From positions 39,773,494 to 39,837,493 of the forward strand of contig OY776133.1 of the NCBI GenBank assembly GCA_963675135.1: 64,000 nt of DNA. The letters run 5' to 3'. This document shows positions 10,200-20,939 of the stretch, in pieces (positions within the stretch are counted from its first letter, which is position 1; every line of letters starts with the position of its first letter). Origin of the DNA: Galeopsis tetrahit. Lineage: Eukaryota > Streptophyta > Magnoliopsida > Lamiales > Lamiaceae. Below the pieces are notes generated by a model. That model did no database searches. It was not told where the DNA came from and worked only from the letters and a program-made list of their open reading frames with translations. Made by a program: the position numbers and the translations under genes.

Positions 10200-10562
10200 T
10201 TAGGGTCCTTGGGGGTTAGTGGTAAGAGGCACCCAAATAAACATTGAAGACTTGAATAATTGAGACCTCTTCAATTTTCTACCATGCTTATCACAGAACA
10301 GTACTTTTTTGACCTTATCAGAACTATCAACAGACTTGGGATCTATTTTTCTGAGATAGTCTTTCCTTGGTTCTATCCCTTTTTCAGTAAAATCAGTATG
10401 TCTGTAATAGTTAGAAGAGGGCCTAAAAGCCTGTGGACCATACGACTTATAGATGTGTTTAGTTCTTTCCTCTCCAATGATATCATAAGATAAAGGTGGA
10501 GGATAAAGAACAGGTTGGTTATGATAATGAGGTACAAATTTCCTAGGTTTAGTTGAGTACAA
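10200..10562 (-). pseudogene. Copia gag-pol linker segment
   Basis: A 120-aa Pro/Tyr/Lys-rich minus frame between the gag coiled-coil region and the protease. The ending CDKHGRKLKRSQLFKSSMFIWVPLTTNPQGP leads toward the protease in element orientation, but a stop separates them. It is the disordered linker typical of long copia gag-pol proteins. Confidence 0.5.
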
Positions 10563-10808
10563 CTGAGACTGCCTTATGAAAGGAGGTCTAGGATGATTCC
10601 AACTTAAATGTGCTTGTCTTGACCTACTGTGCTGAGTATACCTCTTCTAATTCCAGGATTGTTCTGCTCTGGTCAGATGAGTATAACTCTGCTGGTATGG
10701 TCTTGACTGTACTGGTCTTGATACATTTTTCTTTTTATCATTCTTGGTAATAGGAGGAATGTATTTAGACTGTACTTTAGGTTTTGGATCATTATCATAA
10801 GTCATAAG

Positions 10809-11300
10809 TTATTTTCCTTTATCTAATTGTAAAGAACTTGAACTAGCTCCATTAGTGTTCTTAGTGCCTGGAGTAGAAGAACTAGGCACATCAGCACCTA
10901 TTCCACTTTTATCATTTGGAGCTCTATATCTGTCTGAGAATGATTGATTAATCTTAGAAGAATTAATCATATCAGATAGCTTCAGATCCAAGCTCAGTAC
11001 TTCAGATTCTAAGAATCGATTGCGCTCTTCAAGTTTTTCACATTTTCTCTTTACGTCATTGAATTCATTGGTCTCTATGGCTTGAGTTTTAAGCATATCT
11101 TGATATAGTTTGTCAATGGATGCATACTTATCTTTGAGTTGTGACAACTCTTCTGATAAGCGGCCATTTATGATAACTATATTGGGATCTACTTTCAACT
11201 GAGCTTCACGTAAACTGATGATTTCTTGCTTTAAAGAAATGTTCTCATCACTGATTTCCATGAATGCTTTATTAGCTTGTAGGAGGTCTTCTTCAGTCAC
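10809..11300 (-). pseudogene. Copia gag C-terminal coiled coil
   Basis: A 163-aa minus frame whose first 110 residues form a long coiled coil (LKQEIISLREAQLK, KRKCEKLEERNRFLESEVLSL), followed by a Ser/Thr/Asn-rich tail. SIRE/Maximus-type gag proteins carry a coiled coil after the zinc knuckle, and the position fits. It is frame-broken relative to the zinc knuckle at 11613-11654. Confidence 0.6.
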
Positions 11301-11612
11301 TCCATTGGAATGATGAAGACTACTCCCTACACTACTATCAGCATTGTCACATAAATCAGAATCAGAATTATCGCATGATTGGAAAGAAGTGACAGATGAT
11401 ACCTATTGTTCGATTTTAGCCATCATGACCAGTCCATCATCTGCAATGAAGGCTTCTTTCTCATTGCTAGAGGGGTACTCAGATGAAGACGAGGGCAACA
11501 CATCTGAATCTGTATCAGAATCATTGTATGCCATCATAGCCTTCTTACCCTTGACAAATCTCCTGTCTCTCCTTGCTTGTATTTCTTCTCTGTCTTCGAA
11601 ACTCAGATCAGG

Positions 11613-11654
11613 ACATTCATGGATGTAATGACCTGGCTTTTCACAATTATAGCA
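11613..11654 (-). pseudogene. Gag zinc knuckle (CCHC)
   Basis: The minus strand codes CYNCEKPGHYIHEC, an exact C-x2-C-x4-H-x4-C nucleocapsid zinc knuckle that binds element RNA. It is embedded in an Arg/Ser/Asp-rich region (about 11660-11860 on the minus strand) and lies outside the surviving long gag frames. Confidence 0.8.
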
Positions 11655-11868
11655 CAGAGGTTCATTAGTAGATCTTTTAATAGGAGAGCGGTTACGGTTC
11701 CTGTCCTTCCTATCAGAAGTGTTCTTATCCTTCTTATCAAACGAGTTCCTATCTCTTCTATTCTCATTAGAGACTTCATCTCTCCTTTCAGAAGATTTGT
11801 GATCCCTTCTGGTCCTAGAAGAGTCCCTATTACTAGAACCCTTAGTCTCCTTATAAAATCTCTTATAT

Positions 11869-12312
11869 CTACAATATCGTTTGTTCGATCAACTTGTCAA
11901 ACCTTTTTATCATTAAGCTCAACTGATCCTTAAGAATAAGATCAGTACTATCTAGTTCATCTTTTATGCTTGAGGACTTAGACTTAGATGATCTAGACAT
12001 CTTAAAGGAAGAGGCTTTAAAAGCTATGTTCTTAGAGATTTCCTTCTCCTTATCACTGCTAGCTACAGGATCTTCTTCATCCAACTCGAATTCATGCACC
12101 TTAAGTGTTTGAAACATGGTTTCAGTAGACCAAGTATATATGTCCTGTGTGGTCTTGATGATCATTTTAACCATCTTCCATCTATCATCTAACGACTTAA
12201 GAATACGCAAGTTAATCTCCCTATTAGTATAGGTATTTCCTAACACTTCAAGATCGTTCATAATACGATTAAATCGAGTATCTAGTTGGTCTATAGATTC
12301 TCCAGCTTTCAT
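11869..12312 (-). pseudogene. Copia gag, second part (147 aa)
   Basis: Continues gag in the same frame as 12319-12732 after a single TAA at 12319-12321. It contains the conserved gag block GESIDQLDTRFNRIMNDLEVLG and LKSLDDRWKMVKMII, then a Ser/Lys-rich stretch before the knuckle. Gag forms the virus-like particle. Confidence 0.75.
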
Positions 12313-12318
12313 TTTGAA

Positions 12319-12732
12319 TTATTCAAATCTCTGTACAGCAGTGGACAACTTGCTTTCCTTGATCAGGGAAGTTCCTTCACAAAGGACAGCAAGCCTATCC
12401 CACATATCTTTAGCAGTCTTACATTTCAATACTTTGCCTAGATACTCATTAGGCAGAGTATGTAAAATGTAATTCTTTGCTAAGTTGTCCAAATTATTTT
12501 GGCTCATTTCTTCTGAAGTGAGTTCTGACCTTGGTTTTGGCACAAGCACGCTTACAGCTTTAGCAGGTTCGAGGGTAGCAGTATTTGGAGTCATGGTGAC
12601 AATTGGTCCCTCCTTGACAACAGACACCATCAGATCATGTGTAGAGCTGAATATGGCCTCCATTCTGAGCTTCCAATAGTCATAATCTGCAATCTTGAAC
12701 TTAGGTAGTTTGTTTGCATTAGTTTCATCCAT
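12319..12732 (-). pseudogene. Copia gag, N-terminal part (137 aa)
   Basis: Begins MDETNANKLPKFKIADYDYWKLRMEAIF, the typical start of copia gag (F/Y-x-x-W-K-x-x-M), and includes the KTAKDMWDRL block of the gag-polypeptide (UBN2-type) domain. The start Met lies about 150 bp inside the primer binding site. The frame ends at a TAA that interrupts an otherwise continuous gag. Confidence 0.8.
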
Positions 12733-12880
12733 AGTTGATTAGACAGATAAGATCAGGAATATAGCAAGTAGATCAAAATAGTCAAGTAATTGATAAAGAT
12801 CAAGGATCAGTGACAAGAACAATAAGACTTCCCTCAAAGTCTGTTGGGTTATCAAGAAACAGCAGTCCAAAGAACTACTA

Positions 12881-12891
12881 CTCTGATACCA
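12881..12891 (-). promoter_or_regulatory. Primer binding site (initiator Met-tRNA type)
   Basis: The minus strand reads TGGTATCAGAG two bases inside the 5' LTR end. This matches the primer site complementary to the 3' end of initiator methionine tRNA used by most Ty1/copia elements, and it fixes the element's orientation. Confidence 0.85.
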
Positions 12892-12893
12892 CT

Positions 12894-13377
12894 TGTTAGT
12901 CCCAAGTTGAGTTAAGATTGATTAAGCTAGAAAGAGTCTAGAGGGGAGGGGTGAATAGACTTTTTAAAATCTTTCAAAATATCAGAGTAAACAATGCGGA
13001 ATAGTGTTCTGAATAGTACTGTTCTTACTCAGTCAGCACAGTATTTACAGTTTCAAGTTTTATACTCAACTTTGATTTTGATCTTTAATATGTATTAACA
13101 CTTAAACAAATATCAAACAATAAGTAAATCAACACACAAGATTTATAGTGGTTCGACAAATGTCTACATCCACTCTCACAACTCCAGTTGTGATATTTTA
13201 TTAACTCTTCTTAGTTAAGATTCATAAGATCAGTAAACTCAGTATTTCATGTTTCACCAAGATGACTTAGTTAAGATGACTTCCAACCACATATATCATT
13301 AACTTTAAGTTGCTTTAGGACATCAAAACATAATCTCATCAACTTAGAATATTGTTCATAGGATTCATATCTCAACA
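12894..13377 (-). repeat. 5' LTR of the large copia element, internally deleted (484 bp)
   Basis: Both ends match the 1330-bp LTR at 1204-2533, but sequence corresponding to about 1510-2370 is missing: the text jumps from the 'gtgatattttattaactctt' area straight to the 'cataagatcagtaaactcag' area. The lost 846 bp include the TATA box region. The minus-strand terminus is TGTTGAGATATG. Confidence 0.88.
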
Positions 13378-14567
13378 CTCCACTATTTTAGGAATGCAAC
13401 CTTTGTTTGTTACTCTGATTATTACCATTTGCATGTAATATTCAGTGTATCTTTGACTTTAATGCTCTGTGTTATTTCAGCTTTTGTGTCAAATCCGTAC
13501 GTTTGTTGTTGTGTTTTCATTGGTCCACGTTAGCTAATTGGACCTCAGCCGATTGCATCAGTTGATTGTCCTGGTTGATTTCCCTGGATGCATGATTGCC
13601 TTGGCTGATTGTGTTGGATGATTACTTGGCTGATTTTCTTCTTATACTCTTTAATCCTTGAGTATAGGTGTGTAAGTTCATTGCATCAGCTGTGTTCCCC
13701 TCGACAAATGTTCTCATCTATTACAAGATGAATAATAAAGTTGACTATACAAATAACTTCTCCTATTACAAGTGGTTTGGCTTATCAAAACTAAATACAA
13801 GGAATATCATATATTTCAGAATATCCCAATAGAGGAGGAGGATTTGTAGAGTGTACATTGAAGGTGGAAAGGTAATGAGGAAAAAAAGAGGAGGAAGAAG
13901 GAATGAATATGATGAAGGATAAAAAGAGTGTAATGAAGAAATAAAATTATAATTTTAAATTAATTGGAAAAAAAACATAATTAATTAAGGGATTTTTTTT
14001 TTAATCTTTTTCATGAATAATTGTAGAATAATTAATAAACTTAACACAATAATTAAAAAAAATATTATAATATTCAATCAGGAGTATAATCGACATTTTT
14101 CAGAGGGTGGGGAGTGAACTTTCAGAATCTGGATGCCTAATGCCACCCAATAAAAAGTTAGTGACAATTAATGTAATTTTACGTAAAAGTAAGGATAATT
14201 ATTAATAAATATAGGATCACAATTTCACAAAAATATATGTAAAGTTTTAATTGTACCCCCAAAATAATAAAATGTAAAGTTTAAATAGATAGAGTGTATT
14301 TCAGAATCTAGGTTTTTTTAATTAAATATTAATATTTTGTTTTTTTCTTAATTGAATATTTATGTTTGAGAGGTTTTTATTAAAATAAATTATATCAATA
14401 GTGAGACCACCATTTGATCCAAGAGGATTAAATATATGTATTTGAATTTGGTATATTTTTTTAAGAAAAAAATAAATAATGAAATACTTTATAACATTAA
14501 TTAATTATGCAGTGAACTTATTGAGTTTTTTTAATAGTATAGTAATGTTTGGAAAAATAATTTAATA
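13378..14567. other. AT-rich spacer with a short LTR-like segment
   Basis: No gene seen. 13500-13720 is less AT-rich and has repeated 'gctgatt' words (ggttgatt, ggctgatt, gatgatt), resembling an eroded retroelement LTR or leader. From 13850 on the DNA is plain AT-rich sequence. Confidence 0.4.
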
Positions 14568-14729
14568 CTTCTTCTATCCCGATGAAAACTATCCATTAGT
14601 TTTGGATACAGAGGTTAAAAAATATGATAAAATAAGTAGATGTATTAGAGGTGAAGTAATTAAGAGAGATAATAATATAATGAAATTTGAGAGAGAGCGG
14701 TTTGCCAAAAAATGAATGGGTATAGCTTT

Positions 14730-15313
14730 TGTTGGAATATTCATCCTACCCTTAAGCTGATTATATAGATGTATAAGTTTTGATTGCCAAAATAACTCAT
14801 GTAATCTAGGTGTTTAGTATAATTTGTACTCCCTCCGTCCGCCTATAAGCTTCTCATTTTACCATTTTGGTCCGTCCACCTATAAGCTTTCCATACCTTT
14901 TTTGGTAAGTACTTTTTCTTACACTTCACTTTATATCTTACTTTTTCTCTCTATCTCTCTCCTCTCTCAATCACATCACTTGTACTATATCTATTATTTA
15001 ATCACTTTTCATAATCTCTGTGCCAAAAAGTAACGTAACACTTATAGGCGGACGGAGGGAGTAATAGGACTTGGCCTAGTCTACTTTGGACATGTTTGAA
15101 GAACCGAAGACATCAAGACACAAAGACTAAGAAGACCTGTGAAGTCCATAAGTGAAATAAGATGACAAGGTTGTATACCTAAGTCATCTGATACTAGCTT
15201 CAAGAAGATCAGCTCACATGAAGACACCAGCTGATATGGACTGAAGAAACTTATCAGATAAAGCAACGTAAAGGATGCTCATTTGATTGATCAGATGACA
15301 TCATCAGAAGACA
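14730..15313. mobile_element. LTR-like insertion inside the outer MITE
   Basis: Begins TGTTGGAATATTCATCC, close to the LTR start TGTTGGGATATGAATCC of the large copia family, and contains GA-rich LTR-style sequence up to about 15313. Flanks gcttt and acttt match at four of five bases, consistent with an old 5-bp target duplication. It is probably a solo LTR of a different copia family. It is itself interrupted by the MITE at 14829-15061. Confidence 0.45.
14829..15061. mobile_element. Stowaway MITE (233 bp)
   Basis: Near-perfect terminal inverted repeats ctccctccgtccgcctataag and its complement ending ggcggacggagggag, with TA on both sides (14827-14828, 15062-15063). These are the hallmark ends and target of Stowaway elements mobilised by mariner transposases. 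No coding capacity. Confidence 0.93.
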
Positions 15314-15585
15314 AACTTTTCTTTGGACGGACGAAAAATGAAAAGTTTGGTAGCTTTCACCGGGACTGGAGGAGTACAATATAGATGTTTGAGATGCGTT
15401 TAACAAAATAAAGTTTGTCCCTTCATCCACAAGGACAGTTCGATCTAATGTAATGTTTCATATTCGATTACTTCTTTTATATATTCTATTAATTGGATAA
15501 AATCAATTAATTTTTATGAATTAATTTTTATGGATAGCCACCCGATAAAGAAATTAAATTTTTTTAGAATATTTTAAAAGATAAC

Positions 15586-15588
<3 letters not shown>

Positions 15589-15627
<39 letters not shown>
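15589..15627. repeat. (AT)n microsatellite
   Basis: About 19 uninterrupted AT dinucleotides just upstream of the solo LTR. Confidence 0.95.
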
Positions 15628-15633
<6 letters not shown>

Positions 15634-15703
15634 AGTACCACTTAGGAAATATTTTTGTTTTTAATTGGATAGTCTTTTTATTATTAAAATTGTCAAAATT
15701 CTT

Positions 15704-16583
15704 TGATGCAACCAAAATGTGTCGTCCTATGAGATAATGACACGTGGAATATTCGGGTAATATTATTATATGTTATACTTATTCGTCTATTTGTTCCTTT
15801 AATTCTGCTTGAATTATGTGATTAGGGTCCATACTATGTTAAGTAGGGCCCATGCTAGTTGATACCCCGATTATGAGCCATATTCTATGGGTTGGGACCT
15901 CCCCTGGGCCTCGAGGCTCAGGACCTAACCAGGGGCCCAGACCCACGTCTTAACAGGTTTATAGAGAATCGGGCCTAAGCCCAGTTGAACGTGGTCGATC
16001 AAGTCAGGGCCCAAGAGGACTTCTTGACTTGCCCCTGAATTATTGGAGCTTAATTTCAGTAGAGAAAATTGTGGGGTTGTTACCCACTAAGAAGATGATG
16101 TTTGACTGAGTCAAGTGGGCCAAAATTGAGGCCTCGACTGGCCGGGTCAAGGGAGGCTTCGTCCAGCTCCCTGGAAACTCGGGATGACTAGTTGAGTGGA
16201 GAGTAGGGGGAGACGGTTATCCCTCCCCCCAAGGTACCTCTATTATAATTACTCCATGCATCCTTTCCTTAGCTTTTTTTACGTGATTTCAGTGCATAGT
16301 ACACACTTCACTTATACACACTTTTACTTGAGCATCGTTTTGCATCTGTGGAGAACGGTCTCACCTTCGAGCGACTGTTCTCCAAACACCTTTACTTTGG
16401 TGATCACCGATTTTCTGACTTGAGCGTTGGAGTCCCCGCGCCGAAGATCCCTCCGGCGTGTTTTGCAGGTTTTCCAGAGCATCGGGAGCTACGTAGCAGC
16501 CCTGCAGCAAGTCATTTATTGCCGGTGACTCAAGGGAATTTTTTTTAATTGTTGAGCGTTCAAACCCGACGGTCGACGCATCA
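15704..16583 (+). mobile_element. Solo LTR of a Ty3/gypsy family (880 bp)
   Basis: Starts tgatgcaaccaaaatgtgtcgtcc and ends gtcgacgcatca, both like the ends of the LTR at 48385-49121 (tgatgtgg..., cgacgcatca). Near the 3' end both share 'gacttgagcg', 'ctccggcgt' and 'tttgcaggt'. The 5-bp flanks ttctt and ctctt differ at one base, consistent with an old target duplication. No internal element sequence lies beside it, so it is probably a recombination product of a full element. Confidence 0.75.
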
Positions 16584-17199
16584 CTCTTGTTAAAACTTAG
16601 CAATTATTTTAATATTTTTAAAAAATTCAAAATTTCCACCCCCTCCCCACTGTAATAGGAAAATGATGATGAACAATATTTTTTTAACTAATTGTTAATT
16701 TTATTATTTTTCATTTTTATTGTATACCCCATAATTATTAATTTGATATTGGCTCGTAAAAAAAAATATGTGGACCCATTTGTTTTAATACTCACATTAA
16801 ATAAATATATTTATATTTATTGAATTAATTTAATGATTTTTTGGGTTTTTTAAATTTATTTGAATTTTTTTAATTAAAAATAATTTGGCAATTTTTTAAT
16901 TTATTTAAAATAATTTAAAATATTAATATACAAGTAAGGTTTTATTTTTTTGACAATTTTAATATATTTTTGGGGGGTTTTCTAATTTATTTTCAGAATT
17001 TTAAAATATTATTTAGTGATTTAATTAATATTTATTATTTTTCTAAATTAATAAATATAAATAAGTTGATATATAAAATATAAAAAGAAAAAAAAATGGC
17101 ACGTACTACAAAAAAGAAAAATTAAAATTAAATGTGTATTAAAATTGATAAAAATGAAAATTTTGGTAGCTTTTTCACATGAAGTCAATAGTCTATGTT
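16584..17199. other. AT-rich spacer
   Basis: Very AT-rich, with poly-T and poly-A runs. I see no gene or recognisable element. Confidence 0.6.
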
Positions 17200-17933
17200 A
17201 GAAAATATTTGCTAATATGGTAGAAAATATTCCGCCTACAACTACTTTTCTTTTCATATTAACTAATTAATAATTCTCCTAAAATGTTTTTCTTCATTTT
17301 CCATGAAAAACCATACTTCAATTTACATGTACCGAAAACCAAAAAATAAAATAAAAATGGAACGACAACCAAACACGCCATTCAATTTTTTATTTTGTTT
17401 TTTGTTTTTTGAATTGTAATTTGTAAAGAATTACAGCATAGATAAATGAGTCATATATTGTAAAAATCATATTGTCAAGATTGAAATATATTGAGATATC
17501 TATGATCAAATCTAAATATTTCAACCGACCCAAATTAAATAATAAATTATGTATTTTTTGATCATTTATGAACATAACTCCATTAGGTATCCAATGGAAA
17601 CCTCACCTGATTACATATTTATTTTTAACTAATCTATCCTACCAAATAGGAAAAGTTACAATGACAGAATATCGGTCATTACAAGTCAATATTTTTTTAT
17701 AGTATTTGTAACTTCTGAACGATTATTCGATGATGTAAACTAAATAACTCATTTATTTTACCTTATAAATCACACTAGATAAAGAATGCTTCTTCCATCT
17801 AATTTTATTATTTTCATTTTTTATTGTTCAATTTTATTATATTCATTTTTTTTTTTGGAAATAATAACATGATTTTATCTTCAACCTTCAGTTATCACTT
17901 ATTTACTCAAATTGTATTCACTTTATTCATAAA

Positions 17934-18393
17934 CTAGTATTTCTCCCGTGCGATGCACGGTTTATAAATTAATTTTAATATTTTATTTGAAAAATAAACA
18001 TTACAATAATATTAGATAAAATTAAGATTTATAAAAAATAATTAATAAATATTCATTTTGTATAATCTTTAATAAGTATTTACAATAGTTATATTTATAT
18101 ATACAAAGAAGAAGCATATCTATAAAGTAGACATAAAAATTTGATCAAATATACTAAAAAGATAAATATGAATTATAATATTATATTTTTAATAGAGAAT
18201 AATGAAGAAATTCAAAGAAGAAAAATTGAGAGGAGAGAGAAAATGAAAATAAAGAAAGAGAGAGAAAATGAAAATAAAGAAAGAGAGAGAAAATGAATTT
18301 TAAAATATAATATTTTACAAAAAATAATATTTTACTATTACAACATTTTAGCGGAAACTTCTTAAGGAAGCTACTAGTTATTATATATATAGA
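17934..18393 (-). mobile_element. Non-autonomous Helitron (460 bp)
   Basis: On the minus strand it begins TCTATATATATAATAAC after an A and ends with the hairpin CCGTGCATCGCACGG, nine bases, then CTAG before a T. This is the Helitron signature: TC start, hairpin plus CTRR end, insertion between A and T without duplication. The inside holds a GA-rich tandem repeat and no gene. The matching place in the right inverted-repeat arm (about 31690-31720) lacks it. Confidence 0.8.
18225..18298. repeat. GA-rich tandem repeat inside the Helitron
   Basis: A unit of about 25 bp (gagagaaaatgaaaataaagaaa) occurs nearly three times. Variable minisatellites are common inside non-autonomous Helitrons. Confidence 0.75.
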
Positions 18394-19168
18394 TTAGCTA
18401 ACACTTTATTTATAAGTGGACCTCATAATATATCATCATACCCCAGAGTTATCTATTTTATACATAAACTAATCAATATTCATTAAAATTTGTGATAAAA
18501 AGGAGAATATAATGAATTCTAATGTTTATTCATCGTCGTAACATTGATATTGATGGCATGGACAAGAACAAAAGCAGGTTATATTATTTAAATTAATTTT
18601 GATCACATAATTTTAGATCCAGTAATTTTTATTGGGTTGATTGTGATAAATGTCGTATTTTAATCATACCTAGTAATTTTAGAAATTGAGTTGACAATGA
18701 AGTCCAAAGTCTGTACCTACTCAAAGTTGGTTTGAAAGTTGAGCATGACTTATGATGAAGTGTAGAGCCCTTCAATTAAATTTCTCACTACTTTTTAAAA
18801 TTAGAGTAATGATGATAATTGGTATGAAATTTTATGGGATAGTTTTAGTATTTTATTTTGTATTTTGCTATCTGATTTATTGATATGTGTTATATTAAAA
18901 AATAATTGGAAAAGTAAAATATATGTGTTATATGTATCATTAGAATTCAAGTGATTATATTGTCAAAAAAAAAAAAGAATTCAAGTGATTAAAAGTTATA
19001 ACCACCAGCAGAGACAGTTACGGGCTACAACCTTTTGTAATGTGGAACATAATCATTTTGGTACCACCATGCATGTGATCTGTCATCAATGATCTCTCAT
19101 GTGGCACGTCAGAGGAGATCCTCTGACACCTAAAAGGAGAGATGAATAATTATCTTTAGGAAAGTAGT

Positions 19169-19501
19169 ATGTTCACGTCAAGTCATGAAAGTCTCTCCTC
19201 TGACCTTATAGATTTTATACTCGTCTTTATTTTGGGCGATTATTCTAAGCTTAAAGGGCCTCTTGGTTCATTCTTTGACTGCTCTGCTCCCCCAAAGAAA
19301 AAAGAGAGACTTGCTCATTTAGAAAAGAGATTGGTTGATCTTGATTTTTTCAAGAAAGGCATGGGAGTCGAAGGGCGCAAGATTTTTTTTCTTCTCTTAA
19401 GAAATTTCGAGTTGGATGAAGAGAAAGAGAAAGGTTGGTCGGTTTCTTTGATCACTTACTTGAATATGCCCCCTGATGTCTCAATAGCAAGAAAAGGATA
19501 A
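19169..19501 (+). pseudogene. Unrecognised organelle-like open frame (110 aa)
   Basis: A 110-aa plus frame with LLLRNFELDEEKEKGWSVSLITYLNMPP and a Lys/Glu-rich middle (PPKKKERLAHLEKRLVDLDFF). It starts at the left edge of the GC-richer block, so its N-terminus may be nuclear flank and the rest organelle DNA. I do not recognise the protein. It may be a chance frame of mitochondrial intergenic DNA. Confidence 0.3.
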
Positions 19502-20086
19502 AAGCCATTGAGGAAAAAGCAAGTCTTTATAGACCAACCAGGGACTAAGACTCATTATTTCAGACTTGTAGGGGACTTCTCAGACTATTGTATGTACGGG
19601 ATTGAGAAGTTTTTGCAGCTATTGAGTCGACTCAAAGAAAGAAGGGCGTTTAGCAGCTATCCCTGGCCGGGAAGCACTAGCGAGAAAGCGAATACTTCCT
19701 CCAGTCGCTTGCTTTCCCTTCGTAAAAGAGACTAGTCTGGACTTCGCAACTGAAGGAGGCTTTACGCTCCCGACTTGGACTCTTTCTCACCAGAGAGAAT
19801 AGTTTTTACGTGCCCAAGTTTGGAGATTGAAGGTAATGAAATGTTGGTAGTCTCATGCGGCTGCTCAACGCCTATACCAAAGAAAGAGGCTACCTGAATA
19901 CCCTTCTGTTTGGAATACCTGACTAGACTAGTAGATAACCTCAAAGTAGCTCTCCTACCAACTGAAAAGGAAGATAAGAGTGCTAAGGAAGAGTTTACTA
20001 GCTTTCATATAATAGAGTTTATCTCCTCACACCTTATTGATAATAGATATCTTATCTTCTTCGATTCCTTAACCGAGATATTGGGG

Positions 20087-20239
20087 GCAGGAGTTCATTT
20101 TGGTCACGGTACTAGGAAATGGAATCCTAAAATGGCACCTTATATCTCCGCAAAGCGTAAAGGTATTCATATTACAAATCTTACTAAAACTGCTCGTTTT
20201 TTATCTGAAGCCTGCAATTTGGTTTTTGATGCAGCAAGC
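20087..20239 (+). pseudogene. rps2: Plastid ribosomal protein S2 fragment
   Basis: Fifty-one codons from AGVHFGHGTRKWNPKMAPYI to LVFDAAS match the N-terminal region of plastid ribosomal protein S2 (about residues 16-66), which is strongly conserved in land plants. The first 15 residues and the remaining 170 or so are absent; upstream LTEILG and downstream SQKAGAGSDAV are unrelated. The fragment has no internal stop and few changes, so the transfer is fairly recent or the copy spent time in the mitochondrion. It is not functional. Confidence 0.88.
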
Positions 20240-20465
20240 AGTCAAAAGGCCGGAGCAGGATCCGACGCGGTGTCTATTTCATCATACCAGTTTCATTTCA
20301 GAGCAGTAGAAGACCCATTGGTCACGCTTCCTTTCAATATGCAAAATGGGGCACGAAACCTTCATTGCTTTATCGGGAAGTTTGTCCTTGACATACGTTT
20401 TCTTGCGCTTAGAATGATTGGTTTGAGTATGCCTTTGTCTAGTCGAATATTCTATTATTTTTAAC

Positions 20466-20939
20466 GGATGTGATTAAATACGGTGGAGCCTCTTCTCGGG
20501 TGAAACATCATTGTGTCATATTAAAGTCAATTTTAAATAAGATGTTATAAGTATTATATAGCATTATTAAATTTCTACAAAATGCACGAGTTTTTATCAA
20601 AATACCCCTTAAAAGATGAAAATTTATAGTTAGATTGATCGAGAAATGCAAAATTATTTCTTGTAATTTTCTTATATTTGTATCGATCGATGGTATATTT
20701 TGTAATTTTGCTTTGTTTATTAATAAAAAAAAATAAAAAAGAAGGATTTAATTGAAAGATTTTAACATGGGCCTTCTCTGTAGCTTCCGGCCCATAACAA
20801 ATTAATAGGGCTGTCCGTACAAATTAGTTCAATGGCCCTGAATATTTACTCAATTGATATGTAATAATGAGAACAAATAGTATTAACAAAAAGACAATGA
20901 GAGTAGTATACATATTTTAATAGAAGGTATTATGAAATT
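20466..20939. other. AT-rich spacer
   Basis: No gene seen. The sequence returns to AT-rich nuclear style after the organelle block. Confidence 0.5.

Larger units (their letters stand above)
1204..13377 (-). mobile_element. Large decayed Ty1/copia LTR retrotransposon (SIRE/Maximus-like)
   Basis: Read on the minus strand: 5' LTR 12894-13377 (internally deleted), Met-tRNA-type primer site at 12881-12891, gag pieces 11600-12732, coiled-coil region 10809-11300, protease motif 10074-10113, integrase and RT 7496-9868, RNase H 7052-7411, a 34-bp minisatellite 6477-6680, extra open frames 2813-6025, polypurine tract next to 2534, and 3' LTR 1204-2533. Protease-integrase-RT-RNase H order is that of Ty1/copia. 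A total length near 12.2 kb and extra frames after pol fit the SIRE/Maximus lineage, which I infer and have not tested. Several in-frame stops make it inactive. The 5-bp flanks (ctttt on the left, ctcca on the right) do not match, so no target duplication remains. Confidence 0.85.
14568..15374. mobile_element. Outer Stowaway-like MITE, split by later insertions
   Basis: Left end cttcttctatcccgatgaaaactatc and right end gctttcaccgggactggaggag are imperfect inverted complements, and each is flanked by TA (14566-14567, 15375-15376), as for Tc1/mariner Stowaway MITEs. The two halves (14568-14729 and about 15314-15374) are pushed apart by about 585 bp of other DNA. Confidence 0.65.
17200..18920. 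repeat. Left arm of a large imperfect inverted repeat
   Basis: Several blocks match the reverse complement of 31230-33210 in order. One is the sequence around 17270-17380 (aattctcctaaaatgt, ccatgaaaaaccatac, catgtaccgaaaacc). Others lie at 17390-17470, 17500-17810 (tcaaccgacccaaatt, ctaatctatcctaccaaa, cattacaagtcaatat) and 18420-18830 (tgaagtccaaagtctgtacc and neighbours). A Helitron interrupts this arm but not the other. Confidence 0.75.
19160..20465. other. Nuclear insertion of organelle DNA (mitochondrial-type with a plastid piece)
   Basis: Base composition changes abruptly here from very AT-rich to about 42-45 % GC, with long frames and text typical of plant mitochondrial intergenic DNA (for example around 19620-19760). 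A recognisable plastid rps2 segment sits at 20087-20239 between unrelated flanks. Plant mitochondrial genomes carry such plastid pieces, so I infer transfer from the mitochondrion to the nucleus. The assignment of the non-rps2 part is by style only. Confidence 0.6.

Noticed and set aside
19910..20464. A functional nuclear copy of ribosomal protein S2
   Set aside because: Only 51 of about 236 codons match, with unrelated sequence on both sides and no transit peptide.
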